Shown: positions 7,508 through 16,774, counted from the first letter of the stretch. The stretch: 56,432 nt of DNA from an uncultured Pelagibacteraceae bacterium (GCA_902536575.1 CACAYA010000004.1:1-56432), one strand, 5' to 3'. The notes: generated by a model not told the origin, from the letters alone. Made by a program: numbers and translations.

Positions 7508-10081
7508 ATGGAGTTTAAAAAAATCCAATTAAATGGATTTAAATCTTTTGCAGAAAAAGCTGACTTTTTAATCGAAGATGGCTTAACTGGTATTGTTGGA
7601 CCTAACGGGTGTGGAAAATCTAATATAGTTGAATCTCTAAGATGGGCAATGGGCGAAACATCTGCAAAAAGTATGCGTGGATCTGGAATGGAAGATGTAA
7701 TTTTTTCAGGTACTTCAAATAAACCTTCAAAAAATATTGCTGAAGTTACGATAGAAGTTGAAAATAAAGAAAAAGAAGGTCCAGTTCAGTATCGAGAGCA
7801 TGATCAATTTCAAATTAAAAGAAAAATAGAAAAAGATAAAGGTTCTAAATTTTATATTAATGGTAAAGAAGTTAGAGCTAGAGATGCTCAAATGTTTTTT
7901 GCTGATCTATCTACAGGTGCACATTCCCCTTCAATGATAAGTCAAGGAAGAATTGGAGCTTTAGTCACTGCAAAACCTACAGATAGAAGAGCAATTTTGG
8001 AGGAGGCTGCAGGTATTTCTGGGCTTCATGTGAGAAGACATGAGGCTGAATTAAGATTGGGTGCTGCAGAAAACAATCTTAAAAGAGCTGATGAACTTAG
8101 AAGGCAACAAGAAAAACAATTAGCGAATCTTCAAAAACAGGCAGAGGAAGCTACAAAGTACAAACTTATCTCTGAAGAAATAAAAAAAATCGAGGCAGGT
8201 TTATATTATTTAAAATTAATTGAAATAGACAAAGAAATCAGGATAGAAAATGAAATAAATAGTGAAGCTGAAGGCGAAGTAGATGGATTTAATACTAAAA
8301 TATCAGAGCTAGAAAGTTTGATCAAACTTTCAACTGATAAGGTTTCACCTCTTAGAGAAAAAAATATAGAAAATTTATCAAGAATTCAAAGACTTAATCT
8401 AGAGCTTCAAAGTTTAGATGAGGAGAATACAAGAACTCAAGATGAAATCGAAACTATCAAAAAGTCAATTCAAACCCTTGATGACGATATTGCTAGAGAA
8501 AGAGGAATAATTATTGACGCTAATTCTAATGAAAAACGACTAAAAGAGGAAAAATCAGATTTGATAGAGACTGACTCAAAGTATTTCGAAACACAAAAAC
8601 TCTCGAATGAAGAACTAGAAACAGCAAAAGACAAATTAAAAGACGAACAAAAAGCTGTTGATGATGTTGTAAATAACTTTGCTGACCAGGCAATCAATAT
8701 AAGCATAGGCCCAATTAAAAATGTCAAAAATACTATCTCTAGAGTTAAGGAATTAATTGATAGTAATGAAATTAATCAGGCAGTTACTTTATTGGACAGA
8801 TGCAACATGGAGCTTAATAATTTTTTAAATGACCTTAAAGATGACAAATCTAGAAATGAATTGTTAAGTGTTAATGAAAAATCTCAAAATATAAAATTAC
8901 TCCAAGAAAAATATGCTGATGCTTATAGTAAAAATCAATCTATCAAAAATGAATCTATAAAAAGAAATGAAAGAATTAAAACTATTGAAACTGAAATTGA
9001 AAGTTGGAAAAACTTACTATCAAATTCAGAAAAAATGGTTTCGGAACTTACTGAAAGAAAAAATAAATTTTCATCTAAATTGAATGATTTAGAAAATCAA
9101 CCAAGAGTTCAGGCTGAACGAAAAGGTCAAATTTCAGAAAATTTGAGAATTTCTAATAAAGAAAAAATTGATAACGAACTAATTATTGATGAAACTGATA
9201 AAAAAATTGAAACTTTAAGAAGTGAATTGAATGAAATTCAAGAACAATCAATACAAATCAGAGAGAGAAAAGCAAGTTCAGGAGCAACCGTTGAAGGTCT
9301 ACAAAAAAGAAAAGGAGATTTATTAGACCGTATAAATTCTGAACTAAATCTTAATGAAGATAATATTCTGGAGAATTCAAATTTAAATGGTGTTGATGAT
9401 CTCCCCAACGCTGTTGATCAAGAAGATGCGTTGGATAAAAAGAAGCAAGAAAGAGAAAGGTTTGGCTCTGTAAATTTAAAAGCTGATGAAGAAACTAATA
9501 AATACGAGGAAGAGATTAAGAAAATGGAGCAAGATCGTGCGGACTTAGTAACAGCTATTGTAAAATTAAAAGATAGCATAAATGAACTTAATCAAAAAGG
9601 ACGTGAAAGATTAATAGAGGCTTTTGAGAAAGTTAATAGAAAGTTTGATGAGGTATATACAAAATTATTTAATGGAGGGAATGCAAAATTAGAATTAGTT
9701 GAAGCTGATGATCCTCTTGAAGCTGGATTAGAGATGTTGGTAAGCCCTCCTGGAAAAAGATTACAATCAATAACCTTGTTATCTGGGGGAGAACAAGCAC
9801 TAACGGCTCTTTCATTGATCTTCGCGGTATTTTTAACCAACCCATCTCCAATTTGTGTTTTGGATGAGGTTGATGCTCCACTGGATGATGCAAATGTAAC
9901 AAGATTTTGTAATCTACTTGAAGAATTAACTAAAATAACAAATACTAAATTTATCATTGTAACTCATCATGCTTTGACTATGTCTAAAATGAATAGATTG
10001 TATGGGGTAACTATGCCTCAAAAAGGTATTAGTCAATTAGTTGCGGTTGATTTACAAAAAGCAGAGAGTATGGTTGCCTAA
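7508..10081 (+). CDS. smc: Chromosome segregation ATPase SMC, short form without recognisable hinge
   Basis: Organises and condenses the chromosome as an ABC-type ATPase dimer. Walker A GPNGCGKS is at residues 31-38, the Q-loop region SPSMISQGRIG near 140-150, the signature LLSGGEQALTALSLIF near 757-772, and Walker B with the D-loop (ICVLDEVDAPLDD) near 782-794. Between the heads are long Glu/Lys-rich coiled coils. The protein is 857 residues, whereas typical SMC is about 1,150-1,200. The roughly 150-residue globular hinge is not visible; the middle (about 390-445) instead has a short helical stretch around NISIGPIKNVKNTISRVKELI. Whether dimerisation uses another contact is unknown. No scpA or scpB is nearby. 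It lies eight bases after the DsbA-like gene. Confidence 0.93.
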   Translation: MEFKKIQLNGFKSFAEKADFLIEDGLTGIVGPNGCGKSNIVESLRWAMGETSAKSMRGSGMEDVIFSGTSNKPSKNIAEVTIEVENKEKEGPVQYREHDQFQIKRKIEKDKGSKFYINGKEVRARDAQMFFADLSTGAHSPSMISQGRIGALVTAKPTDRRAILEEAAGISGLHVRRHEAELRLGAAENNLKRADELRRQQEKQLANLQKQAEEATKYKLISEEIKKIEAGLYYLKLIEIDKEIRIENEINSEAEGEVDGFNTKISELESLIKLSTDKVSPLREKNIENLSRIQRLNLELQSLDEENTRTQDEIETIKKSIQTLDDDIARERGIIIDANSNEKRLKEEKSDLIETDSKYFETQKLSNEELETAKDKLKDEQKAVDDVVNNFADQAINISIGPIKNVKNTISRVKELIDSNEINQAVTLLDRCNMELNNFLNDLKDDKSRNELLSVNEKSQNIKLLQEKYADAYSKNQSIKNESIKRNERIKTIETEIESWKNLLSNSEKMVSELTERKNKFSSKLNDLENQPRVQAERKGQISENLRISNKEKIDNELIIDETDKKIETLRSELNEIQEQSIQIRERKASSGATVEGLQKRKGDLLDRINSELNLNEDNILENSNLNGVDDLPNAVDQEDALDKKKQERERFGSVNLKADEETNKYEEEIKKMEQDRADLVTAIVKLKDSINELNQKGRERLIEAFEKVNRKFDEVYTKLFNGGNAKLELVEADDPLEAGLEMLVSPPGKRLQSITLLSGGEQALTALSLIFAVFLTNPSPICVLDEVDAPLDDANVTRFCNLLEELTKITNTKFIIVTHHALTMSKMNRLYGVTMPQKGISQLVAVDLQKAESMVA

Positions 10082-10090
10082 ACTATACAA

Positions 10091-10366
10091 ATGCCAAAAG
10101 ATCCGTTAAAAACTCGCTTAGAGATTGCAAAAAACAAGGTTTCTAAGAAAAATCTTTTTGATAAAAAAAATAATCCCTCACCTATTGGAACAGCATTTAA
10201 ATTAAGCACAGAACTGGTCGCTGCGGTTGCTGTAGGGACAATTATTGGGTTTATTTTTGATAAGACCTTTGGTACTAAACCCTGGTTTATATTAATATTT
10301 TTTTTTGTGGGAGTAATTGCCGGAATAACAAACGTAATTAGATCTGCAAAAAATATGCAAAAATAA
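10091..10366 (+). CDS. atpI: AtpI/AtpZ-like ATP synthase accessory protein
   Basis: A 91-residue protein with a basic N-terminus and two membrane segments (about 35-57 and 63-84), linked by the short loop DKTFGTKPWF. This is the shape and motif of the alphaproteobacterial F0F1 ATP synthase subunit I family, which helps insert or assemble the c ring or supplies Mg2+; the precise role is debated. It sits six bases before atpB, the expected first place of the F0 operon, and nine bases after smc, so read-through from the DNA-maintenance genes is likely. Confidence 0.88.
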   Translation: MPKDPLKTRLEIAKNKVSKKNLFDKKNNPSPIGTAFKLSTELVAAVAVGTIIGFIFDKTFGTKPWFILIFFFVGVIAGITNVIRSAKNMQK

Positions 10367-10372
10367 ATACTT

Positions 10373-11107
10373 ATGGCAGCAAATCCTATGTCTCAATTCG
10401 ACGTTTATCGAATTGGACCTGAAATAAAAGTTGGAGCATTTGATATATCATTTACTAACGCCAGTTTATTTATGATTATCAGTACAGTTTCAATTTTACT
10501 TGTGTTTAACTTGGGCTCAAAAAGAAATTCAGTATTACCAAATAAAATGCAATTACTATCAGAGCTTAGTTATACATTTGTTGCGAAAATGATAAGTGAT
10601 ACAGCTGGATCAAAAGCAAAACCCTATTTTGCGTTTATATTTTCTTTATTCATGTTCGTTCTATTTTGTAACATGTTTGGTATGATCCCTTACACATTTA
10701 CTGTGACGAGTCATATAATCGTTACATTTATTTTGGCGTCATTCATTTTTATTGGAGTGACAATAATTGGCTTTATTAAACATGGATTTGGCTATCTAAA
10801 ATTATTTGTACCTAGTGGGGTACCTGCTGTGCTACTACCCTTAATAGTAGTTATAGAAATAATATCTTATTTAAGTAGACCAATAAGTTTATCAGTTCGA
10901 TTATTTGCAAATATGATGGCTGGTCACACAATGATGAAAGTTTTCGGAGGCTTTGTGATAAGTCTTGGATTGGTCGGTGGTTGGCTTCCACTGAGTTTTT
11001 CGGTTGCATTAACAGGTTTGGAGATCTTAGTTGCTTTTCTTCAAGCTTATGTTTTTGCAATCTTAACCTGCATCTATTTAAATGATGCATTAAATTTACA
11101 CCATTAA
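10373..11107 (+). CDS. atpB: ATP synthase F0 subunit a
   Basis: Forms the proton half-channels beside the c ring. The 244-residue membrane protein shows five or six hydrophobic helices. The helix with LSRPISLSVRLFANMMAGH (about residues 164-182) contains the essential stator Arg, and the later LEILVAFLQAYVFAILTCIYLNDAL matches the last helix, with its conserved Gln. The start (ATG 10373) is in MAANPMSQFDVYRIGPE, without an evident Shine-Dalgarno site. Gene order atpI-atpB-atpE-b'-b is the standard alphaproteobacterial F0 operon; the F1 genes are not in this window, as is usual for the group. Confidence 0.97.
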   Translation: MAANPMSQFDVYRIGPEIKVGAFDISFTNASLFMIISTVSILLVFNLGSKRNSVLPNKMQLLSELSYTFVAKMISDTAGSKAKPYFAFIFSLFMFVLFCNMFGMIPYTFTVTSHIIVTFILASFIFIGVTIIGFIKHGFGYLKLFVPSGVPAVLLPLIVVIEIISYLSRPISLSVRLFANMMAGHTMMKVFGGFVISLGLVGGWLPLSFSVALTGLEILVAFLQAYVFAILTCIYLNDALNLHH

Positions 11108-11113
11108 TTAACC

Positions 11114-11120
11114 AAGGAGG
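11114..11120 (+). promoter_or_regulatory. Strong Shine-Dalgarno site of atpE
   Basis: AAGGAGG lies five bases before ATG 11126. It is one of only three near-perfect Shine-Dalgarno sites I saw in the window; the others precede groES and groEL. It fits the need for many c subunits per ATP synthase complex. Confidence 0.85.
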
Positions 11121-11125
11121 AAATA

Positions 11126-11353
11126 ATGGAATTAGAAGCAGCAAAAATGATCGGAGCTGGTTTAGCAGCAATTGCTTTAGCAGGTGCCGGTGTAGGTATT
11201 GGAATAATTTTTGGAAATTATTTGTCTGGAGCGATGAGAAATCCGTCTGCAGCACAGAAACAGTTTCCTAATTTACTTTTAGGTTTCGCTCTAGCGGAAG
11301 CTACAGGATTATTTGGATTAGTAGTTGCATTAATCATTTTATTTGCGTTTTAA
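11126..11353 (+). CDS. atpE: ATP synthase F0 subunit c
   Basis: The 75-residue subunit forms the proton-driven rotor ring. Two membrane helices flank the polar loop with RNPSAAQKQ (about residues 38-46). The first helix has the glycine repeat GAGVGIG used for tight packing, and the second carries the proton-binding Glu58 in LAEATGLF. The residues expected for a Na+-binding ring (a Gln in helix 1 and extra Ser/Thr next to the Glu in the ES/ET form) are not all seen, so a proton ring is most likely. A strong Shine-Dalgarno site five bases upstream supports high expression relative to its operon neighbours. Confidence 0.97.
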   Translation: MELEAAKMIGAGLAAIALAGAGVGIGIIFGNYLSGAMRNPSAAQKQFPNLLLGFALAEATGLFGLVVALIILFAF

Positions 11354-11357
11354 ATTG

Positions 11358-11948
11358 ATGATTAAAAAAATATATTTTCAGTCGATATTTTTTAGCTTCT
11401 TATTTTTTAAAGAAGCTTTTGCAGCTGAAAGTGGAGGTATGCCTCAATTAAATCCTGAGTTTTGGATTTCTCAAATTTTTTGGTTAATACTTACATTTGG
11501 AACTATGTATGTTGTTTTATCAAAATTCATACTGCCAAAAATTAGTAACAATTTAGAGTCGAGAAAATCTCAAATTTTAGAAAATATTGAGGCCGCAGAA
11601 AAACAAAGAGAAGATAGTGAGGCTAAACTTAAGGAATATGATGAAATTATATTAAAGAGTAAAAGGGAGGCTAAAACTATGTTTAATCAAACAAGAGAAA
11701 AAGCGCTTAAAGATATAGTGTCTAAAAAAGAGGTTTTAGACAAGCAAATTGATGATGAAATTAATAAAGCTGAAAAAGAAATAGAAGTTTTGAGAATTAG
11801 CGCTCCAGATAAAATAAATAAAATAGCAATTGAGACTTCCTCAGAACTTTTAGAAAAGTTAATTGGCTCTGGAGTAAACAGTAGCAGCATATCTGCAATT
11901 GTTGATGATCTATCGAAAAGAAATGGGGACAAATACTATGGCAATTGA
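11358..11948 (+). CDS. atpF2: ATP synthase F0 subunit b' (second b-type stalk subunit)
   Basis: A 196-residue peripheral-stalk subunit. There are two hydrophobic N-terminal stretches: residues about 5-23, possibly a cleaved leader ending near FAAE, and the true membrane helix around WISQIFWLILTFGTMYVV. The rest is a long charged coiled coil (NNLESRKSQILENIEAAEKQ and onward), as in b-type subunits. Alphaproteobacteria and phototrophs use b' plus b rather than a b homodimer. ATG 11358 is chosen because the in-frame reading from 11343 would start inside atpE. The 3' end overlaps atpF by 11 bases. Confidence 0.9.
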   Translation: MIKKIYFQSIFFSFLFFKEAFAAESGGMPQLNPEFWISQIFWLILTFGTMYVVLSKFILPKISNNLESRKSQILENIEAAEKQREDSEAKLKEYDEIILKSKREAKTMFNQTREKALKDIVSKKEVLDKQIDDEINKAEKEIEVLRISAPDKINKIAIETSSELLEKLIGSGVNSSSISAIVDDLSKRNGDKYYGN

Positions 11949-12435
11949 TGCAACATTTTGGGTAGCAGTATCATTTGTAATCTTTTTTGGTGCTTTAATT
12001 TATCTAAAAATTCCACAAAAAGTTTCTCAAATTTTAGATAAGATGATCTCTGATATTAAAAATGAAATTAATGAAAGTGAAAAATTAAGAACTGAAGCAA
12101 AAAATTTGCTTGATAATGCACAAAAAAAATTAGATACCGCTCAAAACGTTAGTAATGACATTTTAGATCAAGCAAAAAAAGACTCGGATAGATTGGTAAT
12201 AGAATTGAACGATAAATTCCATAAATCTTCTGAGATCAAAAAAAATCTTGCTGAAAATAAAATAAGTCAAATGAAAGAAGCGGCTATCAAAGAGATAAAA
12301 GATGCCTCAATTAAAATAGCAGTGGACTCAGTTAAAAAAATTATATCCACATCAGTAGATAAATCAAAACTCGACGTAGTATTTCAAAAAAATTTGGATG
12401 AGACTAAAGAGCAGCTAAAAAAAATTAGCTCATAA
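11938..12435 (+). CDS. atpF: ATP synthase F0 subunit b
   Basis: A 165-residue stalk subunit: an N-terminal membrane helix in ATFWVAVSFVIFFGALIYL, then a Lys/Glu-rich helix that joins F0 to F1 (KVSQILDKMISDIKNEINES and onward). The start at ATG 11938 gives the family's usual MxxDxTFW beginning; the earlier in-frame start at 11899 lies well inside the b' gene. It ends the F0 set. The 39-base space after it has no terminator hairpin, so transcription could continue into crtI. Confidence 0.92.
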   Translation: MAIDATFWVAVSFVIFFGALIYLKIPQKVSQILDKMISDIKNEINESEKLRTEAKNLLDNAQKKLDTAQNVSNDILDQAKKDSDRLVIELNDKFHKSSEIKKNLAENKISQMKEAAIKEIKDASIKIAVDSVKKIISTSVDKSKLDVVFQKNLDETKEQLKKISS

Positions 12436-12474
12436 TACACTTACAATTTCCTAAAAAAACTATAAATTATTAAT

Positions 12475-13935
12475 ATGAATTCTATAGTGATTGGATCTGG
12501 ATTTGGAGGAATTGCTGCAGCTTTGCGCTTGAAGGCAAAAGGACATCAAGTTAAATTGATTGAAAAACATCCTGATCTAGGTGGTAGAGCCAGAGTGTTT
12601 AAGAAAAATGGTTTTATATTTGATGGTGGCCCGACTGTAATTACTGCACCCTACTTAATTAATGAGTTGTTTGAATTATTTAAAAAGGATCCAAAAAACT
12701 ACATTGAATTATCTCCCCTTAAAATTTGGTACCAATTTATTTTTGAGGATAAATCTAAATTTAATTATTCTGGTAATGAAGCCAATATGGTTAAACAAAT
12801 AGAGAATATAAGTAAAGATGATGTTGAAGGATATCAAAAATTAGTAAGTTTTACCAAAAAGATTTTTGATAAAGGATTTACAGAGTTGGCAGATGTTCCT
12901 TTTAATAAACCTTTTGTAATGATGCAACAACTTCCAGCACTCCTTAAACTCAAAAGCTATAAATCAGTTTACTCATTAGTATCTTCATTCATAAAAAATG
13001 AGAAATTAAGAAGAATGCTCAGTATGCATCCTCTTTTGGTCGGAGGTAATCCATTCACCACTACTTCAATTTATGGGCTAATACTTTACTTAGAGAAAAA
13101 ATGGGGGATCCATTATTCTATGGGGGGCACAGGAAATATTATTAAAGGTCTAGAAAAACTTATGCTTGAAGAGGGAATTGATATAATCAGAAATAGTGAA
13201 GTAACTGAGATCATTTCAAAAAATAATAAAATTACTGGTATCAAATTAAATGACCGAGAAATCATGGAGGCTGAAAATGTTATTTGTAATGCAGATCCAC
13301 CAGCTTTTTACGAAAAAATGTTAAAAAAAAATGGTCAAGGCTCTTTTATTTTTAATTGGAAAAAGAAAAGAATGGAATATTCAATGGGTCTTTTCGTTTA
13401 CTATTTTGGAACCAAAAAAATTTATCCAAATGTTGAGCATCATACAATTAAGTTTGGCAATAAATATAAAGAACATCTGGAAGATATTTTTAATAATAAG
13501 AAATTAAATAATGATATTAGCTATTACCTTCATAGACCTTCTGCAACTGATAAATCGATGGCACCTGAAGGAAATGACTGTTTCTATGTTCTTGTTCCAG
13601 TTCCAAATAATCAATCTAAAATTGATTGGAAAACTGAAGGTGAAAAAATGAAAAATTTAGTGATTAATAAAATGGAAAAAGATTTGATGCCAAATCTTAG
13701 AGAAAATATTGTGGTAGATTTTTATTTAACACCAGATTATTTTGAAAAAGAATTAAATACAAAATTTGGATCTGGATTTTCAATTCAACCTAAATTCACT
13801 CAATCTGCGTATTTTAGATTTCATAATAAATCTGAAATTTATGATGGACTATATTTTGTAGGTGCTGGAACACACCCAGGAGCTGGGGTGCCTGGTGTGC
13901 TATCCTCAGCAAAAGTCTTGGATAAATTGCTTTAA
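12475..13935 (+). CDS. crtI: Phytoene desaturase
   Basis: Converts phytoene to lycopene by FAD-dependent desaturation. The 486-residue protein begins with the FAD-binding GSGFGGIAAALRL (residues about 8-20) followed by LIEKHPDLGGRARVF, the CrtI signature, and the FDGGPTVI block near 48-55. The C-terminal GLYFVGAGTHPGAGVPGVLSSAK is the carotenoid-desaturase FAD motif. Its stop overlaps crtB by one base. A TATAAA box at 12461-12466 lies just before the ATG, so a separate leaderless promoter after atpF is possible but its -35 element is poor. Together with crtB, crtY and blh it forms a retinal-making cluster; crtE for GGPP synthesis is not in the window. Confidence 0.95.
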   Translation: MNSIVIGSGFGGIAAALRLKAKGHQVKLIEKHPDLGGRARVFKKNGFIFDGGPTVITAPYLINELFELFKKDPKNYIELSPLKIWYQFIFEDKSKFNYSGNEANMVKQIENISKDDVEGYQKLVSFTKKIFDKGFTELADVPFNKPFVMMQQLPALLKLKSYKSVYSLVSSFIKNEKLRRMLSMHPLLVGGNPFTTTSIYGLILYLEKKWGIHYSMGGTGNIIKGLEKLMLEEGIDIIRNSEVTEIISKNNKITGIKLNDREIMEAENVICNADPPAFYEKMLKKNGQGSFIFNWKKKRMEYSMGLFVYYFGTKKIYPNVEHHTIKFGNKYKEHLEDIFNNKKLNNDISYYLHRPSATDKSMAPEGNDCFYVLVPVPNNQSKIDWKTEGEKMKNLVINKMEKDLMPNLRENIVVDFYLTPDYFEKELNTKFGSGFSIQPKFTQSAYFRFHNKSEIYDGLYFVGAGTHPGAGVPGVLSSAKVLDKLL

Positions 13936-14786
13936 TGTCTGCTAAAAATTATCTAGCAACATATGCAAAATCTTTTAACTGGGCTGGTTTTTTTTTACCA
14001 AAAGATACTTATAAAAAATGTTCAGACCTTTACAATTTTTGTAGAGTAGCTGATAATATTGCTGATGATGAAAATTCTATTGAAGTTAAGATAGAGGAAT
14101 TTAAAAAATTTAAAAATAATTTTGAAAATAAAAATTTTGAGGATCCATTAATTAAGAATATATGGGAAATAATTTCTGAATATAATATTTCAGTTAAAAT
14201 TATTTACGATTTATTTGAAGGTATCAATTCAGATATTAAAGAGCAAGTAAAGTTAAATACAAAAAAAGAATTATTACTTTATTCTTATCGAGTAGCAGGT
14301 ACCGTAGGATTAATGATGGCTAAAATACTAAAAGTAAGTAAAAAAAATTCTTTAAAATCTGCAATTGATCTTGGTATCGCTATGCAATTAACCAATATTT
14401 CAAGAGATGTTATCGAGGATTTAAATAATAATAGGATCTACATTGATCAAAATTTTGAAAATATAAAATCTACAATTGAATTATCTGAAAAGTTTTATGA
14501 TAATTCTTTTTACTCAATTAAAGAAATCCCCTTAAGTTTTAGATTTTCTATTTTAGTTGCCAGGAGAATTTATAGAAAAATTGGATATAAAATTTTAAAC
14601 AAAAAAAATCTTGAAAATTATAAAAAATCGGGAAAAATTTATGTCAATAATATAGAAAAAATAGTTGAGACATTACTTTCAATAGTTGATTTTATTAAAC
14701 TTATATTAACTGATAATAATGATGATAATATTGAGCATGACCATTATTTAATTAAAGAAGAAATTAAATTAGATGAGAGAATTTGA
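13935..14786 (+). CDS. crtB: Phytoene synthase
   Basis: Joins two geranylgeranyl diphosphates head to head into phytoene. The 283-residue protein has both Asp-rich metal-binding motifs: DNIAD in FCRVADNIADDE (about residues 37-42) and DVIED in NISRDVIEDLNNNRIY (about 155-162). The YSYRVAGTVG segment (about 116-125) is also typical. ATG 13935 overlaps the crtI stop by one base, and the 3' end overlaps crtY by 14 bases, so the cluster is translated as one operon. The N-terminus is slightly short but includes the conserved KSFNWAGFFLP. Confidence 0.95.
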   Translation: MSAKNYLATYAKSFNWAGFFLPKDTYKKCSDLYNFCRVADNIADDENSIEVKIEEFKKFKNNFENKNFEDPLIKNIWEIISEYNISVKIIYDLFEGINSDIKEQVKLNTKKELLLYSYRVAGTVGLMMAKILKVSKKNSLKSAIDLGIAMQLTNISRDVIEDLNNNRIYIDQNFENIKSTIELSEKFYDNSFYSIKEIPLSFRFSILVARRIYRKIGYKILNKKNLENYKKSGKIYVNNIEKIVETLLSIVDFIKLILTDNNDDNIEHDHYLIKEEIKLDERI

Positions 14787-15837
14787 CTATGTAATTTTAG
14801 GAGGTGGTTGTGCCGGATTATCTTTGGCATATGAATTAGAAATTCATGAGAAGTTTAAAGATAAAACGTTAGCAATCATTGAACCTAGAAATGACTATAT
14901 TAGAGATAAAACCTGGTCTTTTTGGAAAGTTACGGCTCATAATTTTGAGGATTGTGTAAAGCACAGCTGGAGTAATTTTTCTGTCAATATACCTGATCAA
15001 ACTAAGTACGTAAAATGTGAAAAATTACCTTACCAATCTATTGATAGTGGGCTGTTTTACGAAAAGATAATCAAAACGTTAAAAAAAAATACTAATATTT
15101 ATTTTTTTAAAAATATAAATGAAATTAGTACTGAAAATTCATTCATTTTTAACAGTGTTAGCGATGTTTCTGATAGTAAAAATGATTTATGGCAACATTT
15201 TTCAGGTATTGAGATTGAAACTGATAAAGATTTATTTGATGATCAAATATTTAATTTAATGGATTTTGATTGTGAACAAAGAGACAGTGTACACTTTTTT
15301 TATACTTTACCATTTTCAAAAAAAAATGCACTTATTGAGACAACATGGATCTCAGATTTAAATCATCCATCTAATCAAGATTATTCAATACAGCTAGAAG
15401 ACTATATTAAAAATAAATTAAAAATTAATAATTATGAGATTAAATTTAAAGAAACTGGTGCTATTCCATTGTTTCATCCAAAAAATATAAAAAAAATAAA
15501 TCAGATGGAAATTGGTACAGCAGGAGGCATGACTAGATTAAGTACTGGATACACTTTCATGAATATTCAGAGCCAAAGCAAATATATAAGAGAAAATATT
15601 GAAAATATCCAAAAAGTAAAAAATTTTACTGTAAATTCAAAATATAAATTTTTAGATAATATATTTTTAAAAGTATTAAAAAAAAATTCAGATAAAATGC
15701 CAGAAATATTCTTTAAAATGTTTAATTGTTCTCCAGGCACAGTTATCAATTTTTTATCAAATAAAAGTAATATTTACGAGGATTTCTCTGTAATTTTAAA
15801 GATGCCAAAACTGGTTTTTTTGAGAGAATTGTTCTGA
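14773..15837 (+). CDS. crtY: Lycopene beta-cyclase
   Basis: Closes both ends of lycopene to make beta-carotene. The 354-residue protein opens with the FAD/NAD-binding GGGCAGLSLAYEL (about residues 8-20) and has the CrtY motif RDKTWSFWK (about 47-55), then MDFDCEQ near residue 162 and IGTAGGMTRLSTGYTF near 250-265. This is the bacterial CrtY type rather than the CrtL or heterodimeric form. Its start lies within the crtB end and it is one base from blh. The product is the substrate of the next gene's oxygenase. Confidence 0.93.
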   Translation: MREFDYVILGGGCAGLSLAYELEIHEKFKDKTLAIIEPRNDYIRDKTWSFWKVTAHNFEDCVKHSWSNFSVNIPDQTKYVKCEKLPYQSIDSGLFYEKIIKTLKKNTNIYFFKNINEISTENSFIFNSVSDVSDSKNDLWQHFSGIEIETDKDLFDDQIFNLMDFDCEQRDSVHFFYTLPFSKKNALIETTWISDLNHPSNQDYSIQLEDYIKNKLKINNYEIKFKETGAIPLFHPKNIKKINQMEIGTAGGMTRLSTGYTFMNIQSQSKYIRENIENIQKVKNFTVNSKYKFLDNIFLKVLKKNSDKMPEIFFKMFNCSPGTVINFLSNKSNIYEDFSVILKMPKLVFLRELF

Positions 15838-15838
15838 A

Positions 15839-16774
15839 ATGAACTCTCAAATAAAAAAAATAAATCTAAATCACTCTTTTATATTTTTTTTATTTTGTAA
15901 TGTATTTTCAGTGTTAGTCTTTAAATTTACTAATTTAAATGTATCAAACTTATTTTGTTTACTACTTATATTAACCATAGGAGTTTCTCACGGTGCCTTA
16001 GATCATTTAAAAGGTAAAAAACTTCTTAAAATTTTAAATATTAAAAAATTTTATATTTTTTATTTAATTTACATATTAATTGCTCTCTCAGTGATATTAA
16101 TATGGACAATTGTGCCAGCTATTACTTTAATATTTTTTTTGGCTGTAGCTTCGTTTCATTTTGGTAAAGAAGATACACAATTTTTAATCAATAAAAACTC
16201 AAACATAATTTCAATACTTTATTTTTTTAGAGGATTATTGATTATTATTATACCTTTGTACTTCAATTTTGATGAGACAGTAAAAATATTTAAAGTGTTA
16301 CTAATCGATAATGAGCAATTTTACTCAGGTTTAAGCTTTATTGAAAAGTATAAAATAATTGAAATAGTTATTAGTTTAAGTGCGCTATCAAGTATTATTT
16401 TATTTTTAATAGAATTTAACTTTAAAAAGTTTGCAATTTTTTTAGATTTTTTTTCAATTATAATTTTGAATTATTACTTGTCACCCCTAGTTGCATTTAC
16501 GATTTACTTTTGCTTTTTACATTCTATTAGGCATACTATTTCACTAGCCATAGAAATGGATAATTCCAATCTAATAAATGGTTTAAAATTATTTGCTCAA
16601 AAAGCTTTAACATTAACAGTTTTGACTGGCATTTTCTCTGTGCTAGTTCTTTATTTCCTTAATAATGTATATGAATTAAATAGTGCAATATTAAAAATAA
16701 TTTTTATAGGTTTGGCGTCTTTAACCTTTCCACATATATTGCTGGAATATTTTTTAGAAAAAAATGAAAAATAA
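15839..16774 (+). CDS. blh: Blh-type beta-carotene 15,15'-dioxygenase
   Basis: Cleaves beta-carotene into two retinals, the rhodopsin chromophore. The 311-residue protein has eight or so hydrophobic helices and the family's iron-binding histidine motifs: GVSHGALDHL (about 47-56), SFHFGKED (about 104-111) and FLHSIRHT (about 226-233). It follows crtY immediately and overlaps ispH by 11 bases. This family occurs with proteorhodopsin in marine bacteria; no rhodopsin gene is present here, so it would be elsewhere in the genome. Confidence 0.92.
   Translation: MNSQIKKINLNHSFIFFLFCNVFSVLVFKFTNLNVSNLFCLLLILTIGVSHGALDHLKGKKLLKILNIKKFYIFYLIYILIALSVILIWTIVPAITLIFFLAVASFHFGKEDTQFLINKNSNIISILYFFRGLLIIIIPLYFNFDETVKIFKVLLIDNEQFYSGLSFIEKYKIIEIVISLSALSSIILFLIEFNFKKFAIFLDFFSIIILNYYLSPLVAFTIYFCFLHSIRHTISLAIEMDNSNLINGLKLFAQKALTLTVLTGIFSVLVLYFLNNVYELNSAILKIIFIGLASLTFPHILLEYFLEKNEK

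Noticed and set aside
10851..11255. Minus-strand open frame of about 134 codons across atpB and atpE.
   Set aside because: It is antisense to two certain genes and has Leu/Gln-rich low-complexity composition typical of a shadow.
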